Below are positions 25,424-33,642 of a DNA stretch of 64,000 nucleotides, piece after piece; within the stretch, counting starts at the first letter, position 1; each line of letters starts with the position of its first letter. The stretch spans positions 62,001 to 126,000 of the forward strand of contig NZ_CP013070.1 in assembly GCF_000264945.2 (NCBI RefSeq), in the 5' to 3' direction. Both the position numbers and the translations under genes were made by a program. Under the pieces are notes generated by a model. The model ran no database searches, was not told where the DNA came from, and saw only the letters and a list, made by a program, of their open reading frames with translations. The stretch comes from Sphingobium indicum B90A (lineage in GTDB: Bacteria; Pseudomonadota; Alphaproteobacteria; Sphingomonadales; Sphingomonadaceae).

Positions 25424-26680
25424 TCAGGCCTTTGCCGCGACCGCCTTTTCCTCGGCGGCGAAGCGGGGAAGCAGGATGGAGATGGTGGTGCCCTTGCCCA
25501 GCACGCTGGCGATGTCCAGCCGTCCGCGATGCCGTTCCACGATATGCTTGACGATGGCGAGGCCCAGCCCCGTGCCGCCCACCGCCCGGCTGCGCCCCGA
25601 ATCGACGCGGTAGAAGCGTTCGGTGAGGCGCGGCAGGTGATCGGGGCCGATGCCTTCGCCCTCATCCGCGACGGTCAGCCGCAACAGGCCGTTCGGCCCA
25701 TCGGACAGGGACACGCGGATCGGCGTGCCGGCCCGGCCATATTTGACCGAATTGCCGATCAGATTATGGAGCAGTTGGGACAGTTGGGCGCGGTCGCCCT
25801 GCGCTTCGGGCAGGCCGGGCGCGATCTCCATCTCCACGTCGCGCCCGCGTTCGCCGTGGCTGGCGCGGAACACGCCCACCACCTCTGCCACCAGGCCGGA
25901 CAGGTCGACCGCGCTTTCGGGCAGCCTGTGTTTCTCCGCCTCGATGCGGGAGAGGGAGATGAGGTCGTCGATCAGCCGCTGCATCCGCCGCGCCTCCCCG
26001 TCCATGATCTTCAGGAAGCGCTGCCGGGTTTCGTCGTCCTTGCCCAGTTCCGGGTCGGCCAGCGTCTCTATGAAGCCCAATATGCCCGCGAGCGGGGTGC
26101 GCAGTTCGTGGCTGGCGTTGGCGACGAAATCGACGCGCATCTTTTCCGCCGCATGGGCGCCGCTATGGTCGGCCAGATGGACGAGCCGCCGGGCATGGCC
26201 GTCCTCCCCCACCGGCGCGATCCGCATCTGCCAGCGCTGGTCGCGGGCGCCCAGGCCGACCAGTTCGATCGTCACCGGCTCGGCCAGCGGCGCCTGGCTG
26301 GCGAGCCGTTCGGCGGCGGCGGGATGGCGGATGGCGATGCGGGCATCCTCCCCCTCTATATGCGCACCCAGCAGCCGCTGCGCGGCGCGGTTGGCGGCGA
26401 CGATCCGGCCCCGCTCGATCAGCATCAGCGGGTCGGCCATGGCCTCCATCAGGTCGCGCGCGTCGGGATGGGCGACGATGTCCGGCACCTCCGCCAGCAT
26501 GGTCGACAGTGCGGGTTCGGCGCGATCCGGCCCGGCCGCGCAGATGGCGAGCACCAGCAGCGCCGCCAGCACCGGCAGGAGGATGTCGAGCGGCCCCGCC
26601 CCCATCATCAACGCGCCCCCGGTGCCGAGCAGCAGAACGGCCAGCGAGGCGGTGATCTGGGAAGCGGTCAGGCGATTCAT
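25424..26680 (-). CDS. phoR: phosphate regulon sensor histidine kinase PhoR
   Basis: Membrane sensor kinase of about 418 residues. Two closely spaced hydrophobic helices at the N-terminus (ITASLAVLLLGTGGALMMG, ILLPVLAALLVLAICAA) leave almost no periplasmic domain, as in PhoR. A PAS-like region (MEAMADPLMLIERGRIVAANRAAQRLL) follows, then the HisKA block FVANASHELRTPLAGILGF with the phospho-accepting histidine, and the HATPase N box LLHNLIGNSVKYG, G1 DEGEGIG and G2 GGTGLGLAIVKH. Start chosen at ATG 26680; an in-frame ATG three codons upstream (26689) is equally possible. Confidence 0.95.
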   Translation of the reverse strand: MNRLTASQITASLAVLLLGTGGALMMGAGPLDILLPVLAALLVLAICAAGPDRAEPALSTMLAEVPDIVAHPDARDLMEAMADPLMLIERGRIVAANRAAQRLLGAHIEGEDARIAIRHPAAAERLASQAPLAEPVTIELVGLGARDQRWQMRIAPVGEDGHARRLVHLADHSGAHAAEKMRVDFVANASHELRTPLAGILGFIETLADPELGKDDETRQRFLKIMDGEARRMQRLIDDLISLSRIEAEKHRLPESAVDLSGLVAEVVGVFRASHGERGRDVEMEIAPGLPEAQGDRAQLSQLLHNLIGNSVKYGRAGTPIRVSLSDGPNGLLRLTVADEGEGIGPDHLPRLTERFYRVDSGRSRAVGGTGLGLAIVKHIVERHRGRLDIASVLGKGTTISILLPRFAAEEKAVAAKA

Positions 26681-26778
26681 GGTTACCATGCTGGAAATTT
26701 GAGGCATTTGCTGCAAAGAGGGCCGCAGTAGCCGGCAATTTTTACAATTTGGCAAGCGCGATAGCGGATCAGGATGAC

Positions 26779-27195
26779 ATGAGCGAGCCGTTCCCCCCAC
26801 AGAAGGAAGCCGAGTCGCGGGACGATGCCCCTGCCGCGCCGTCGCGCCGCCAGTTGCTGATGGGCGGCGCCGTCGCGGCATCCGCGATCATATCGATCCG
26901 GCCGGCGCTGGCGAACACGGCCGCGTCGGTGCTCAACTGCACGATACCCGTTCCCGACCAGGGCAGGGCCGGCAATTATATCGCGGCCAACGGTCAGGTG
27001 GTGCCGGCGGGCACCCAGGGCGCGTTCCCCGCCGGCAAGAGCTTCAGCGGGGAACAGGTCCGCCAGGCCATGCGCGGCGGCCGGCTGCCGGGCACCGGCT
27101 ATGAGCAGAATCAGGCCTATCTGAACTATATCCGCCGCCTCCAGTCGGGGACGAGCGGCTTCACCTGCTACGCGTCGCTGCAAATGCCGCGTTAG
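26779..27195 (+). CDS. small exported protein with twin-arginine-like signal, partner candidate of the PqqD/HprK cluster
   Basis: A 138-residue protein (from ATG 26779; an in-frame ATG is also at 26749). Its N-terminus has SRRQLLMGGAVAASAIISIRPALA, a twin-arginine followed by a hydrophobic stretch and an AxA-type cleavage site, so export by Tat is likely. The mature part has two cysteines, VLNCTIPVP near the start and FTCYASLQ at the very end, with a Gly/Ala/Gln-rich middle. No known family is recognised. It precedes the PqqD-like gene by about 70 bp on the same strand, which makes it a candidate substrate or partner; this is inference. Confidence 0.7.
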   Translation: MSEPFPPQKEAESRDDAPAAPSRRQLLMGGAVAASAIISIRPALANTAASVLNCTIPVPDQGRAGNYIAANGQVVPAGTQGAFPAGKSFSGEQVRQAMRGGRLPGTGYEQNQAYLNYIRRLQSGTSGFTCYASLQMPR

Positions 27196-27262
27196 GCACT
27201 TGGCTACTCCTATGCCCTAAGGATGGCGCGACAGTCCCATCCGAAGGCCGAATTCCGCGACC

Positions 27263-27544
27263 ATGCCAGCCCGCTATTGCCAGGACAGCCCCGACGCCAT
27301 CCTATGCTGCGCGCTGGAGGATATGGTGCTGCTCTATCACCGCCCATCGGGGCAGACCCATATGACGATCAGCCCGGTGCCGGAGATACTGGCGACGCTG
27401 GACGATGGCGCGGCGCTGACGGCGGACGAGATATTGGGGCAGTTGGCCCGGCGCTACGATCCGGGCGAGCCGGGGGAGGCCCTGCCGCTGGTGGAGGCGC
27501 ATCTGGCGGAACTGGCCGCGCTTGGACTGGTCCGCATCGCGTGA
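27263..27544 (+). CDS. PqqD-family peptide chaperone (HPr-rel-A system type)
   Basis: A 93-residue protein of the PqqD fold: short strands around DAILCCALEDMVLLYHRPSGQTHMTISPVPEILATLDDG followed by helices TADEILGQLARRY and a C-terminal winged-helix-like LVEAHLAELAALGLV. PqqD proteins bind precursor peptides and deliver them to modifying enzymes. Here no radical SAM enzyme is adjacent; instead a HprK-like kinase gene overlaps its stop (GTGA), the arrangement called the HPr-rel-A system. Peptide target unknown. Confidence 0.8.
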   Translation: MPARYCQDSPDAILCCALEDMVLLYHRPSGQTHMTISPVPEILATLDDGAALTADEILGQLARRYDPGEPGEALPLVEAHLAELAALGLVRIA

Positions 27545-28404
27545 ACCATGACCTGACCCTGACGATCGGTCCGGCGACCTTCCGCATCGGATCGGCATGG
27601 CGGCAGCCGGTGGAGGCGCTGGCGGGGCTCTATGCCGATTATCCCATGCCGGCCGACGCGATAGCCGACTTCACCGTGCGGCTGGAGCCTGCGGGGCCGT
27701 TCCGGCGCTGGTTTCGGCCATCCATCTTCATCACCGGCGATCATGGGCTGGCCGACGCCGCGCCGATGAGCCTTGCCCACGGGCTGCTGGCGGCGGAAAT
27801 GGGGATGAACCTGCAAATGGCGCTCGGCTGGCGGCGGCACCTGCTGCTCCATGCCTCCAGCGTGGAAAAGAATGGGCGGGCGCTGGTGATGACCGGCGAA
27901 TCGGGTTCCGGCAAGTCGACGCTGGCCGCGCAACTGGGCGAGCGGGGCTGGCGGCTGATGGGCGACGAATTCGCGCTGCTCGACCTGGAAACCGGGGCGA
28001 TCTTTCCCTTTCCCCGCCTCGTCTCGCTCAAGAACCGCGCCATCGACGTCATCGCGGCGGAGGCGCCGGCGCAGCGCATGGGGCCGATGCTCGCGGGGAC
28101 GGCCAAGGGCGATATTCGCCACCTCGTCCCCCGCGGGGAAGCGGTGGCGCGGATGACGGAAGGCGCGCCGCCCGCGCTGCTGCTGTTCCCGCGTTTCGGC
28201 CATGAAGCGGACGTGCGTCCGGTCGGCCAGGGGGAGGTCTTCATGCGGCTGACCCAGGCATCGACCAACTATGTCGCGCTGGGCGAGCCGGGCTTTGCGG
28301 CGTTGAGCCGCTTTGTCGGGAATGTCCCCGCGCGCGCCATCGACTTTCCGTCGGGCGACGAAGCCATCGCCCTGGTGGAGCGGCTCTGGGAGGAACTGGC
28401 ATGA
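27541..28404 (+). CDS. HprK-related kinase A
   Basis: A 287-residue protein related to the C-terminal catalytic domain of HPr kinase/phosphorylase. The P-loop MTGESGSGKSTLAAQLGERGW is near residue 120, preceded by LLLHASSVEKNGRALV as in HprK, and MGDEFALLDLETG supplies the following acidic motif. The N-terminal ~100 residues do not resemble the HprK N-domain. No HPr gene is nearby, so a non-PTS substrate is likely. GTG start at 27541 overlaps the PqqD-like gene, and the next gene overlaps its stop (ATGA), so the three are translationally coupled. Confidence 0.83.
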   Translation: MNHDLTLTIGPATFRIGSAWRQPVEALAGLYADYPMPADAIADFTVRLEPAGPFRRWFRPSIFITGDHGLADAAPMSLAHGLLAAEMGMNLQMALGWRRHLLLHASSVEKNGRALVMTGESGSGKSTLAAQLGERGWRLMGDEFALLDLETGAIFPFPRLVSLKNRAIDVIAAEAPAQRMGPMLAGTAKGDIRHLVPRGEAVARMTEGAPPALLLFPRFGHEADVRPVGQGEVFMRLTQASTNYVALGEPGFAALSRFVGNVPARAIDFPSGDEAIALVERLWEELA

Positions 28405-29390
28405 ATGCCCGGCGGCTGGCGCAGGCCCTGCGCGACCCCGACGGGGTGGCGGCGCTGGATGCGGGCGGGTGGAACGCCCTTGTCGCGATGGCGAGGGCGG
28501 AACGGCTGATCGGCACGCTCGCCCTGCGAATCGGGGATCGGCCCGTGCCCGCGGCGGTGCGGCCGATATTGTCCGACGCCCGGCTGGATGCGGAGCGCGA
28601 GGCCCGGCAGGCATTGTGGGAGGCGGATCGCGCAGCGGAGGCGCTTGCCGGCCTGGACGTGCCGGTCGTGCTGCTCAAGGGCACGGCCTATGCGGCGGCG
28701 GGGCTGCGCGCCGGGCAGGGGCGCTTCATCGGCGATCTCGACATATTGGTGCCGCGCGATGCGATGGAGCGGGTGGAGCGGGCGCTGATCGACGCCGGAT
28801 GGGAATGGGTCAAGGACGACCCCTATGACGACGCCTATTACCGGCAGTGGATGCATGAACTGCCGCCGATGATCCATGCGGCGCGGGACCGGATGATCGA
28901 CGTGCACCACACGGTCCTGCCGCTGACGGCGCGGCAGACGCCGGATGCGGCGGCAATGATCGCGCAGGCGGTTCCCATCGCCAACCAATTGTCCATGCTC
29001 TCGCCCGAGGACCGGGTCTGCCACGCGGCGGCGCATCTGCTGGCGGACGGCGATCTGGCGGGGGGGCTTCGCAACCTCTGGGACATATATTGCCTGCTCG
29101 ACGGCGTTGACGGCGCGGCGCTGGAGGCGCGGGCGGCGCGGCATGGCCTGCTGCCCCATGTGCGGCAGGCGCGGCGGCTGGCCAACGCGTTCTATGGCGA
29201 AGGGGCGCGGCTCACGCTCTGGGACCGGATCGTCATGGCCCGGCTGCTGGCGCGCGACGGGTGGGGACGGGAAAGGCGCAGGCTGCTGCGTTTCGCCTTC
29301 TACCTGCGGTCCCATTGGCTGCGGATGCCGCCCGCCATGCTGGCGCGGCACCTGTTCGCCAAATGGCGCAGGGGGCATCGGCCTGTTTAG
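28401..29390 (+). CDS. nucleotidyltransferase-family protein (HPr-rel-A cluster)
   Basis: A 329-residue protein of the Nuc-transf/MNT-like fold (often found with HprK-related kinases). The catalytic strand is in VPVVLLKGTAYAAAGL followed by GRFIGDLDILVPRDAMERVERAL (GDxD motif near 112-117), then HELPPMIH...IDVHHTVLP. The C-terminal half is helical and contains SPEDRVCHAAAHLLADGDL. It probably transfers a nucleotide or uses one to modify a partner; target unknown. It overlaps the kinase gene by 4 bases and ends the coupled cluster. Confidence 0.82.
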   Translation: MNARRLAQALRDPDGVAALDAGGWNALVAMARAERLIGTLALRIGDRPVPAAVRPILSDARLDAEREARQALWEADRAAEALAGLDVPVVLLKGTAYAAAGLRAGQGRFIGDLDILVPRDAMERVERALIDAGWEWVKDDPYDDAYYRQWMHELPPMIHAARDRMIDVHHTVLPLTARQTPDAAAMIAQAVPIANQLSMLSPEDRVCHAAAHLLADGDLAGGLRNLWDIYCLLDGVDGAALEARAARHGLLPHVRQARRLANAFYGEGARLTLWDRIVMARLLARDGWGRERRRLLRFAFYLRSHWLRMPPAMLARHLFAKWRRGHRPV

Positions 29391-29465
29391 GGGCGCGAGC
29401 AAGATTTTTGCGTCTGCACGGAAATGCCCTATATTGCCGTTTCGATGCCAGGACTCAGGACACGC

Positions 29466-30815
29466 ATGAAATCCAATTTCTTCCGGGGCGCCGTCGCCCT
29501 TGGCGCGCTCGCGCTCATCCCTGCCACCACCGCGGCGCTCGCCGATGGGGAGGCAAGCAGCTACAAGGCGCTCGACGAGTTCATGGACGTGTTCCAGAAG
29601 GTCCGCAGCGACTATGTCGAGAAGGTCGACGACGAAAAGCTGATCAAGGGCGCCATCGACGGCATGCTGGCCAGCCTGGACCCGCATTCGAGCTTCCTCG
29701 ACGCCCGCGATTTCCAGAATCTCCGCACGCAGACGGAGGGCAGCTATGGCGGCCTTGGCCTTTCCGTCACGCAGGAGGACGGCGCGGTGAAGGTGATCGC
29801 GCCGACGCAGGATACCCCGGCCTGGCGCGCGGGGATCAAGGCGGGCGACTATATCACCCATCTCGACGGGCAACTCATCTATGGCGGCACGCTGGACGAG
29901 GCGGTCGACAAGATGCGCGGCGCGCCGGGCACGCAGATCAAGCTGACCATCGTCCGCCCCGGCCGCGACAAGCCGATCGACCTCACCCTGACGCGTGAGA
30001 TCATCCAGTTGAAGCCGGTGAAGTGGGAGGTGAAGAACGGCATCGGCGTCATCAACATCGTCAGCTTCTCGGCCAATACCGGCGCCGACGTGCGCCAGGC
30101 GATCCGCAGCATCGACAAGTCGCTGGGCCGCAAGCCCACCGGCTATATCCTCGACCTGCGGTCCAACCCGGGCGGGCTGCTGGACGAAGCCGTGTCGGTC
30201 AGCGACACCTTCCTGGAACGCGGCGAGATCGTGTCGCAGCGCGGCCGCAACAAGGGCGATGTCGAGCGCTATTATGCCAAGCCCGGCGACGATGCGAGGG
30301 GCCTGCCGGTGATCGTGCTGGTGGACGCGGGCTCCGCCTCCGCATCGGAAATCGTCGCGGGCGCGCTGCAGGACCAGCATCGCGCGCTGGTGATGGGGGA
30401 ACGCAGCTTCGGCAAGGGCAGCGTTCAGACCATGCTGCCGCTCAGCAACACCACGGCGCTCAAGCTGACCACGGCGCGCTATTACACGCCGTCGGGCCGA
30501 TCCGTGCAGGAAGGCGGGATCGAACCGGACGTCAGGGTGCCGCAACTGAGCGACCCCGATTACAAGAATCGCCCGAAATTCCGCGAAAGCGACCTGCGCC
30601 GGCACCTGATCAACGAGATCAAGACCGACAATGCGGCGCTGGAAGAGGACAGCAAGGACGACCCCCGCTTCGCCGCCACGGCCGAGGAGTTGAAGAAGAA
30701 GGGGATCGAGGATTTCCAGCTCGACTATGCGTTGAAGACCATCGCCCGCCTGGCGGCCAGGCCGGGCGGGGCGGTGGCGCAGGCCACTCCCGCCCGCAAA
30801 CCCGCCACGCACTGA
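29466..30815 (+). CDS. ctpA: carboxy-terminal processing protease (S41 family)
   Basis: Periplasmic serine protease of 449 residues with an N-terminal signal (FFRGAVALGALALIPATTAALA). After a helical N-domain (FMDVFQKVRSDYVEKVDDEKLIKGAIDGMLASLDPHSSFLD) comes a PDZ domain (~90-170; GGLGLSVTQEDGAVKVIAPTQDTPAWRAGIKAGDYI) and the catalytic core with LRSNPGGLLDEAV, the Ser in GSASASEIVAGALQD and Lys in SFGKGSVQTM. The last ~80 residues are family-variable. ATG 29466 is preferred over 29424 because it starts the signal peptide. Likely processes cell-wall or envelope proteins. Confidence 0.95.
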   Translation: MKSNFFRGAVALGALALIPATTAALADGEASSYKALDEFMDVFQKVRSDYVEKVDDEKLIKGAIDGMLASLDPHSSFLDARDFQNLRTQTEGSYGGLGLSVTQEDGAVKVIAPTQDTPAWRAGIKAGDYITHLDGQLIYGGTLDEAVDKMRGAPGTQIKLTIVRPGRDKPIDLTLTREIIQLKPVKWEVKNGIGVINIVSFSANTGADVRQAIRSIDKSLGRKPTGYILDLRSNPGGLLDEAVSVSDTFLERGEIVSQRGRNKGDVERYYAKPGDDARGLPVIVLVDAGSASASEIVAGALQDQHRALVMGERSFGKGSVQTMLPLSNTTALKLTTARYYTPSGRSVQEGGIEPDVRVPQLSDPDYKNRPKFRESDLRRHLINEIKTDNAALEEDSKDDPRFAATAEELKKKGIEDFQLDYALKTIARLAARPGGAVAQATPARKPATH

Positions 30816-30843
30816 TAGCGAGGGCGACCCCCACAAACCAACC

Positions 30844-30928
30844 TGCTCCTGCGAAGGCAGGAGCCCAGTTCAGATGTTGCCCGGTTTTTCATTGGGCGGG
30901 ACTGGGCTCCTGCCTTCGCAGGAGCACG
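30844..30928. repeat. inverted pair of REP-like palindromes, family 2
   Basis: Palindromes at 30844-30865 and 30904-30928, mirror images with about 38 bases between, same core as at 3326-3392. They occupy the 202-bp gap between ctpA and dsbB; the rest of the gap shows no obvious gene or promoter. Confidence 0.8.
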
Positions 30929-31017
30929 TTACATAAAACGGATAGAACCTTCCCCGCTCCCTTTCACCACCGCAAGTTCAGCATGACGAAAGCCGCGGGA
31001 CGGTTTAAGCGAACGCT

Positions 31018-31503
31018 ATGACAAACCTGCCCCTCGCCCGCGCATTGGCGCTGATCTTTCCCCTGGCCATGCTGGCGGGCGCCTATGCCTTCCAATATGT
31101 TGGGGGGATGCACCCCTGCGAAATGTGCTGGTGGCAGCGTTACGCCCATTTCGCCGCGATTCCGCTGGCGCTGGTCGCCTATGCGATGCGCGGCAAGGCC
31201 TGCGTGAGCGCGCTGTTCACGGGCCTGGCGGGCCTTGCCATCGGCATCGGCGGCGGCATCGGCCTGTTCCATGCAGGCGTCGAATATGGCTGGTGGGAAG
31301 GGCTCACCGCCTGCTCGACCAGCCCGGCCGGCGGCAATCCGGCAGACATCCTCAACCAGATCATGGCGACGCCGATCACCCGCTGCGACGTGGCGCCCTG
31401 GAGCCTGCTGGGCATTTCGATGGCGGGCTATAACGGCCTCTTGTCGGGCGTGGCCGCGCTCCTCATCTTGGCGCTGCTGATCGGAAAAGGGAGCAAGGCA
31501 TGA
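31018..31503 (+). CDS. dsbB: disulfide bond formation protein DsbB family
   Basis: Inner-membrane quinone-linked oxidoreductase that re-oxidises DsbA. The 161-residue protein has four hydrophobic helices; the first cysteine pair is PCEMCWWQRY (C34, C37) after helix 1, and the second pair is ACSTS and RCDVAPW, in the second periplasmic loop. Helix 3 holds GIGGGIGLFHAGVEY. The stop overlaps the coq7 start (ATGA), so they share a transcript; both use quinones, which may explain the link (inference). Confidence 0.94.
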   Translation: MTNLPLARALALIFPLAMLAGAYAFQYVGGMHPCEMCWWQRYAHFAAIPLALVAYAMRGKACVSALFTGLAGLAIGIGGGIGLFHAGVEYGWWEGLTACSTSPAGGNPADILNQIMATPITRCDVAPWSLLGISMAGYNGLLSGVAALLILALLIGKGSKA

Positions 31504-32051
31504 GCGTAAAGGACTTCCCGCGCCCCGGCCGCCGCGTGACCGACGCGGAGCGCGCCTCCATGCTGCGCGTCGATCAGGCGGGGGAATTCGGCGCGACCCG
31601 CATCTATGCCGGGCAACTGGCCGTCATGGGGGATCGGCATCCCGATTCCCGCCTGATCGCCGGCATGGCCGCGCAGGAGGAACGGCACCGCAAGCATTTC
31701 GACGCGATGATCGCGCGGCGGGGGGTGCGGCCGACCGCCTTGCAGCCGGTCTGGAACCTGGCGGGCTTTGCCCTGGGCGCGGTGACGGCGGCGATCGGGC
31801 CGCGCGCCGCCATGGCCTGCACCGCCGCGATCGAGACGGAGATCGACCGGCACTATGCCGAGCAGCTGGAGCAATTGGGAGAGGACGATCCGGAACTCTC
31901 CACCGTCATCGCGGATTTCCAGGCGGAGGAGGTGGAGCATCGCGAAACCGCCATCGCCCATGGCGCGGAGCAGGCTCCGGCCTATCCCTTATTGTCGGGC
32001 GCCATCCGATTGGGCTGTCGTGCCGCCATCGCCCTTTCTAAGTATATCTAA
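31500..32051 (+). CDS. coq7: Coq7-family demethoxyubiquinone hydroxylase
   Basis: Di-iron hydroxylase of ubiquinone synthesis converting demethoxyubiquinone to its hydroxylated form. The 183-residue protein has the carboxylate/histidine ligands in DQAGEFGATRIY, QEERHRKHFD, ETEIDRHYAEQL and EEVEHRETA, typical of Coq7. Length is normal. It starts four bases inside dsbB and is followed 24 bp later by an exported protein of unknown function. Confidence 0.95.
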   Translation: MSVKDFPRPGRRVTDAERASMLRVDQAGEFGATRIYAGQLAVMGDRHPDSRLIAGMAAQEERHRKHFDAMIARRGVRPTALQPVWNLAGFALGAVTAAIGPRAAMACTAAIETEIDRHYAEQLEQLGEDDPELSTVIADFQAEEVEHRETAIAHGAEQAPAYPLLSGAIRLGCRAAIALSKYI

Positions 32052-32075
32052 GGCGAAGCGCATCTGAGGAGAAGC

Positions 32076-32660
32076 ATGATGAAGACCAGCCTGATCGCCG
32101 CCATGCTTTTGCTGGGCACGGCTTCCCCCGTGCTGGCGCAGCAGGGACCAAGCGTGCCGCAGGAACAGGCCCCCGCCGCGCAGGCGGGGTCGGAACGCGT
32201 CAACCTGGTCATCGTCTATGGCGACGATCCCTGTCCGCAGAGCCAGGGCAGCGACATCGTCGTGTGCGCGCGCAAGGGCGAGGAGGAACGCTATCGCATT
32301 CCCGAACCGTTGCGCGGCGATCCGAACCAGCCCAGCCACCAGGCCTGGGGAGAACGGGTGAGGTCGATGGAATATGTCGGCCGCAGCGGCACCGAAAGCT
32401 GCTCGCCGGTCGGCGGCGGCGGGGCCACCGGCTGCTTCGCGCAATTGGCGCGGCTCGCCAAGGCGGAGCGGCAGGCCGCGGACAATGCGAACTGGAAGGA
32501 TCTGGTGGAGGCGGAGCGGGCCCGGCGCCTCTCCACCATCGATGCGGAAAGCAAGGCGATCGAGGCGCAGGCCGTTGCGGAGGAAAAGGCGCGGGCCGCC
32601 CAGCAACAGCAGCAAGGTGCGGCTGAAGCGACGCCGCAGGGAACGACGCCGCAGCAGTGA
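32076..32660 (+). CDS. exported protein of unknown function with YGDDPCP/VCARK motif (paralogue A)
   Basis: A 194-residue protein with a signal peptide (MKTSLIAAMLLLGTASPVLAQQ). Its core has NLVIVYGDDPCPQSQGSDIVVCARKGEEERYRIPEPLR near residues 43-80, then CSPVGGGGATGCFAQL, giving four cysteines that could pair. The C-terminal ~60 residues are a charged helix (KAERQAADNANWKDLVEAERARRL) with a Gln-rich tail. The same core recurs in the next gene. No known domain is recognised. Coding lies downstream of dsbB and coq7, so oxidative folding by DsbA/DsbB is plausible but inferred. Confidence 0.7.
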   Translation: MMKTSLIAAMLLLGTASPVLAQQGPSVPQEQAPAAQAGSERVNLVIVYGDDPCPQSQGSDIVVCARKGEEERYRIPEPLRGDPNQPSHQAWGERVRSMEYVGRSGTESCSPVGGGGATGCFAQLARLAKAERQAADNANWKDLVEAERARRLSTIDAESKAIEAQAVAEEKARAAQQQQQGAAEATPQGTTPQQ

Positions 32661-32753
32661 CGGCATGCGCCGCGGCGCGCCGTCTGGAAGAAGGCTGCCG
32701 CAAACCGGGCAATCCGGACGGCGGGACAGGGGACGAACAAGGAATATGGATCG

Positions 32754-33149
32754 ATGCGCCTCCTCACCGCCCTTCCCCTCGCCGCCGTCGCGCTGGCGCC
32801 CCTGACTTTCGCCGGCGCGGCCCATGCGCAACCGCCCCAAAAAATCTTCAACCTGATAGTCTATGGCGACGATCCTTGCCCCAAGGGGCAGGGCGACGAG
32901 ATCATCGTCTGCGCGCGCAAGCCCGAATCCGAACGCTATCGCATTCCCCGGAAACTGCGCGAAAAGCCGGAGCCGGCCGGCAGCCCCGGCTGGGGCAGCC
33001 AGGTCGCGACCATGGAGCAGGTGCAGCGGCAGGCCCTGCCGGGCGGTTGCTCCGCCATCGGCAGCAACGGCTTCACCGGCTGCACCGCCAAGATGCTGGA
33101 ACAATGGTTCGCGGAACGGCGGATGCGGGAGTCGAAGGGCGAACCTTAG
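32754..33149 (+). CDS. exported protein of unknown function with YGDDPCP/VCARK motif (paralogue B)
   Basis: A 131-residue protein with a signal peptide (LLTALPLAAVALAPLTFAGAAHA). The core FNLIVYGDDPCPKGQGDEIIVCARKPESERYRIP at ~32-65 is closely related to paralogue A, as are the later cysteine regions CSAIGSNGFTGC. It lacks the long helical tail. The two genes are tandem duplicates, about 90 bp apart. Function unknown. Confidence 0.7.
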   Translation: MRLLTALPLAAVALAPLTFAGAAHAQPPQKIFNLIVYGDDPCPKGQGDEIIVCARKPESERYRIPRKLREKPEPAGSPGWGSQVATMEQVQRQALPGGCSAIGSNGFTGCTAKMLEQWFAERRMRESKGEP

Positions 33150-33176
33150 GGCCTTCGGTCGTCGCCATCGGCGCTT

Positions 33177-33578
33177 CTATTTGAGGCTCGCGATGCACTC
33201 GATTTCCAGCGGCGCGCCCATGGCCAACCCGTCCGCGCCGAATGCGCTTCGGGCGGGCAGCCGCTTGCCCTGGAAATAGCTGACATAGGTGCCGTTGAAC
33301 CGGGGCCAGTCCGCCATATCGTCCAGCATCACCGTGCATTTGACGACATGGCCGAAGTCGAGGCCATTGTCCTTGAGGATCCTGCCGATCGAATCCATCG
33401 CGCCGCGAACCGCCGCGTCGAAGCCCTCCTTATGGGGGTCCATGCCGTCCGGCACCCGGCCGATCTGGCCCGAAAGATAGAGAATGTCGCCCGCCCGCAC
33501 GGCGGGGGAGAAAGGGGGCTGCTGCGCGGCCAGCGGCGTGGCGCCGAGGGCCAGGAACAGGGCGAGCCATTTCTTCAT
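33177..33578 (-). CDS. RidA-family protein with signal peptide
   Basis: RidA (YjgF) proteins deaminate reactive imines/enamines in the cytoplasm. This 133-residue copy has an added N-terminal signal (MKKWLALFLALGATPLAAQQ), so it is probably periplasmic, which is unusual. The domain includes AGDILYLSGQIGR, then DAAVRGAMDSIGRILKDNGLDFGHVVKCTVMLDDMADWPRFN and the catalytic-arginine region LPARSAFGADGLAMGAPLEIECIA. ATG at 33578 is chosen because it starts the signal. It lies downstream of the TonB receptor on the same strand, separated by a terminator hairpin. Confidence 0.9.
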   Translation of the reverse strand: MKKWLALFLALGATPLAAQQPPFSPAVRAGDILYLSGQIGRVPDGMDPHKEGFDAAVRGAMDSIGRILKDNGLDFGHVVKCTVMLDDMADWPRFNGTYVSYFQGKRLPARSAFGADGLAMGAPLEIECIASLK

Positions 33579-33595
33579 ATGCCTATTTCCCCGAT

Positions 33596-33630
33596 ACAAA
33601 AAGGGCCGGTCCTTTCCGGACCGGCCCTCC
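33596..33630 (-). terminator. intrinsic terminator between the TonB receptor and the RidA-like gene
   Basis: GGGCCGGTCC pairs with GGACCGGCCC around a short loop (stem 33602-33626), followed on the minus strand by a run of T (AAAAA on plus at 33598-33602). This fits a Rho-independent end for the TonB receptor transcript on the minus strand. Confidence 0.78.
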
Positions 33631-33642
33631 CTTCGTGACGCT

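Noticed and set aside
27223..27541. In-frame upstream extension of the HprK-like gene to 27223
   Set aside because: It would overlap the entire PqqD-like gene; GTG 27541 overlapping the PqqD stop is the natural coupled start.
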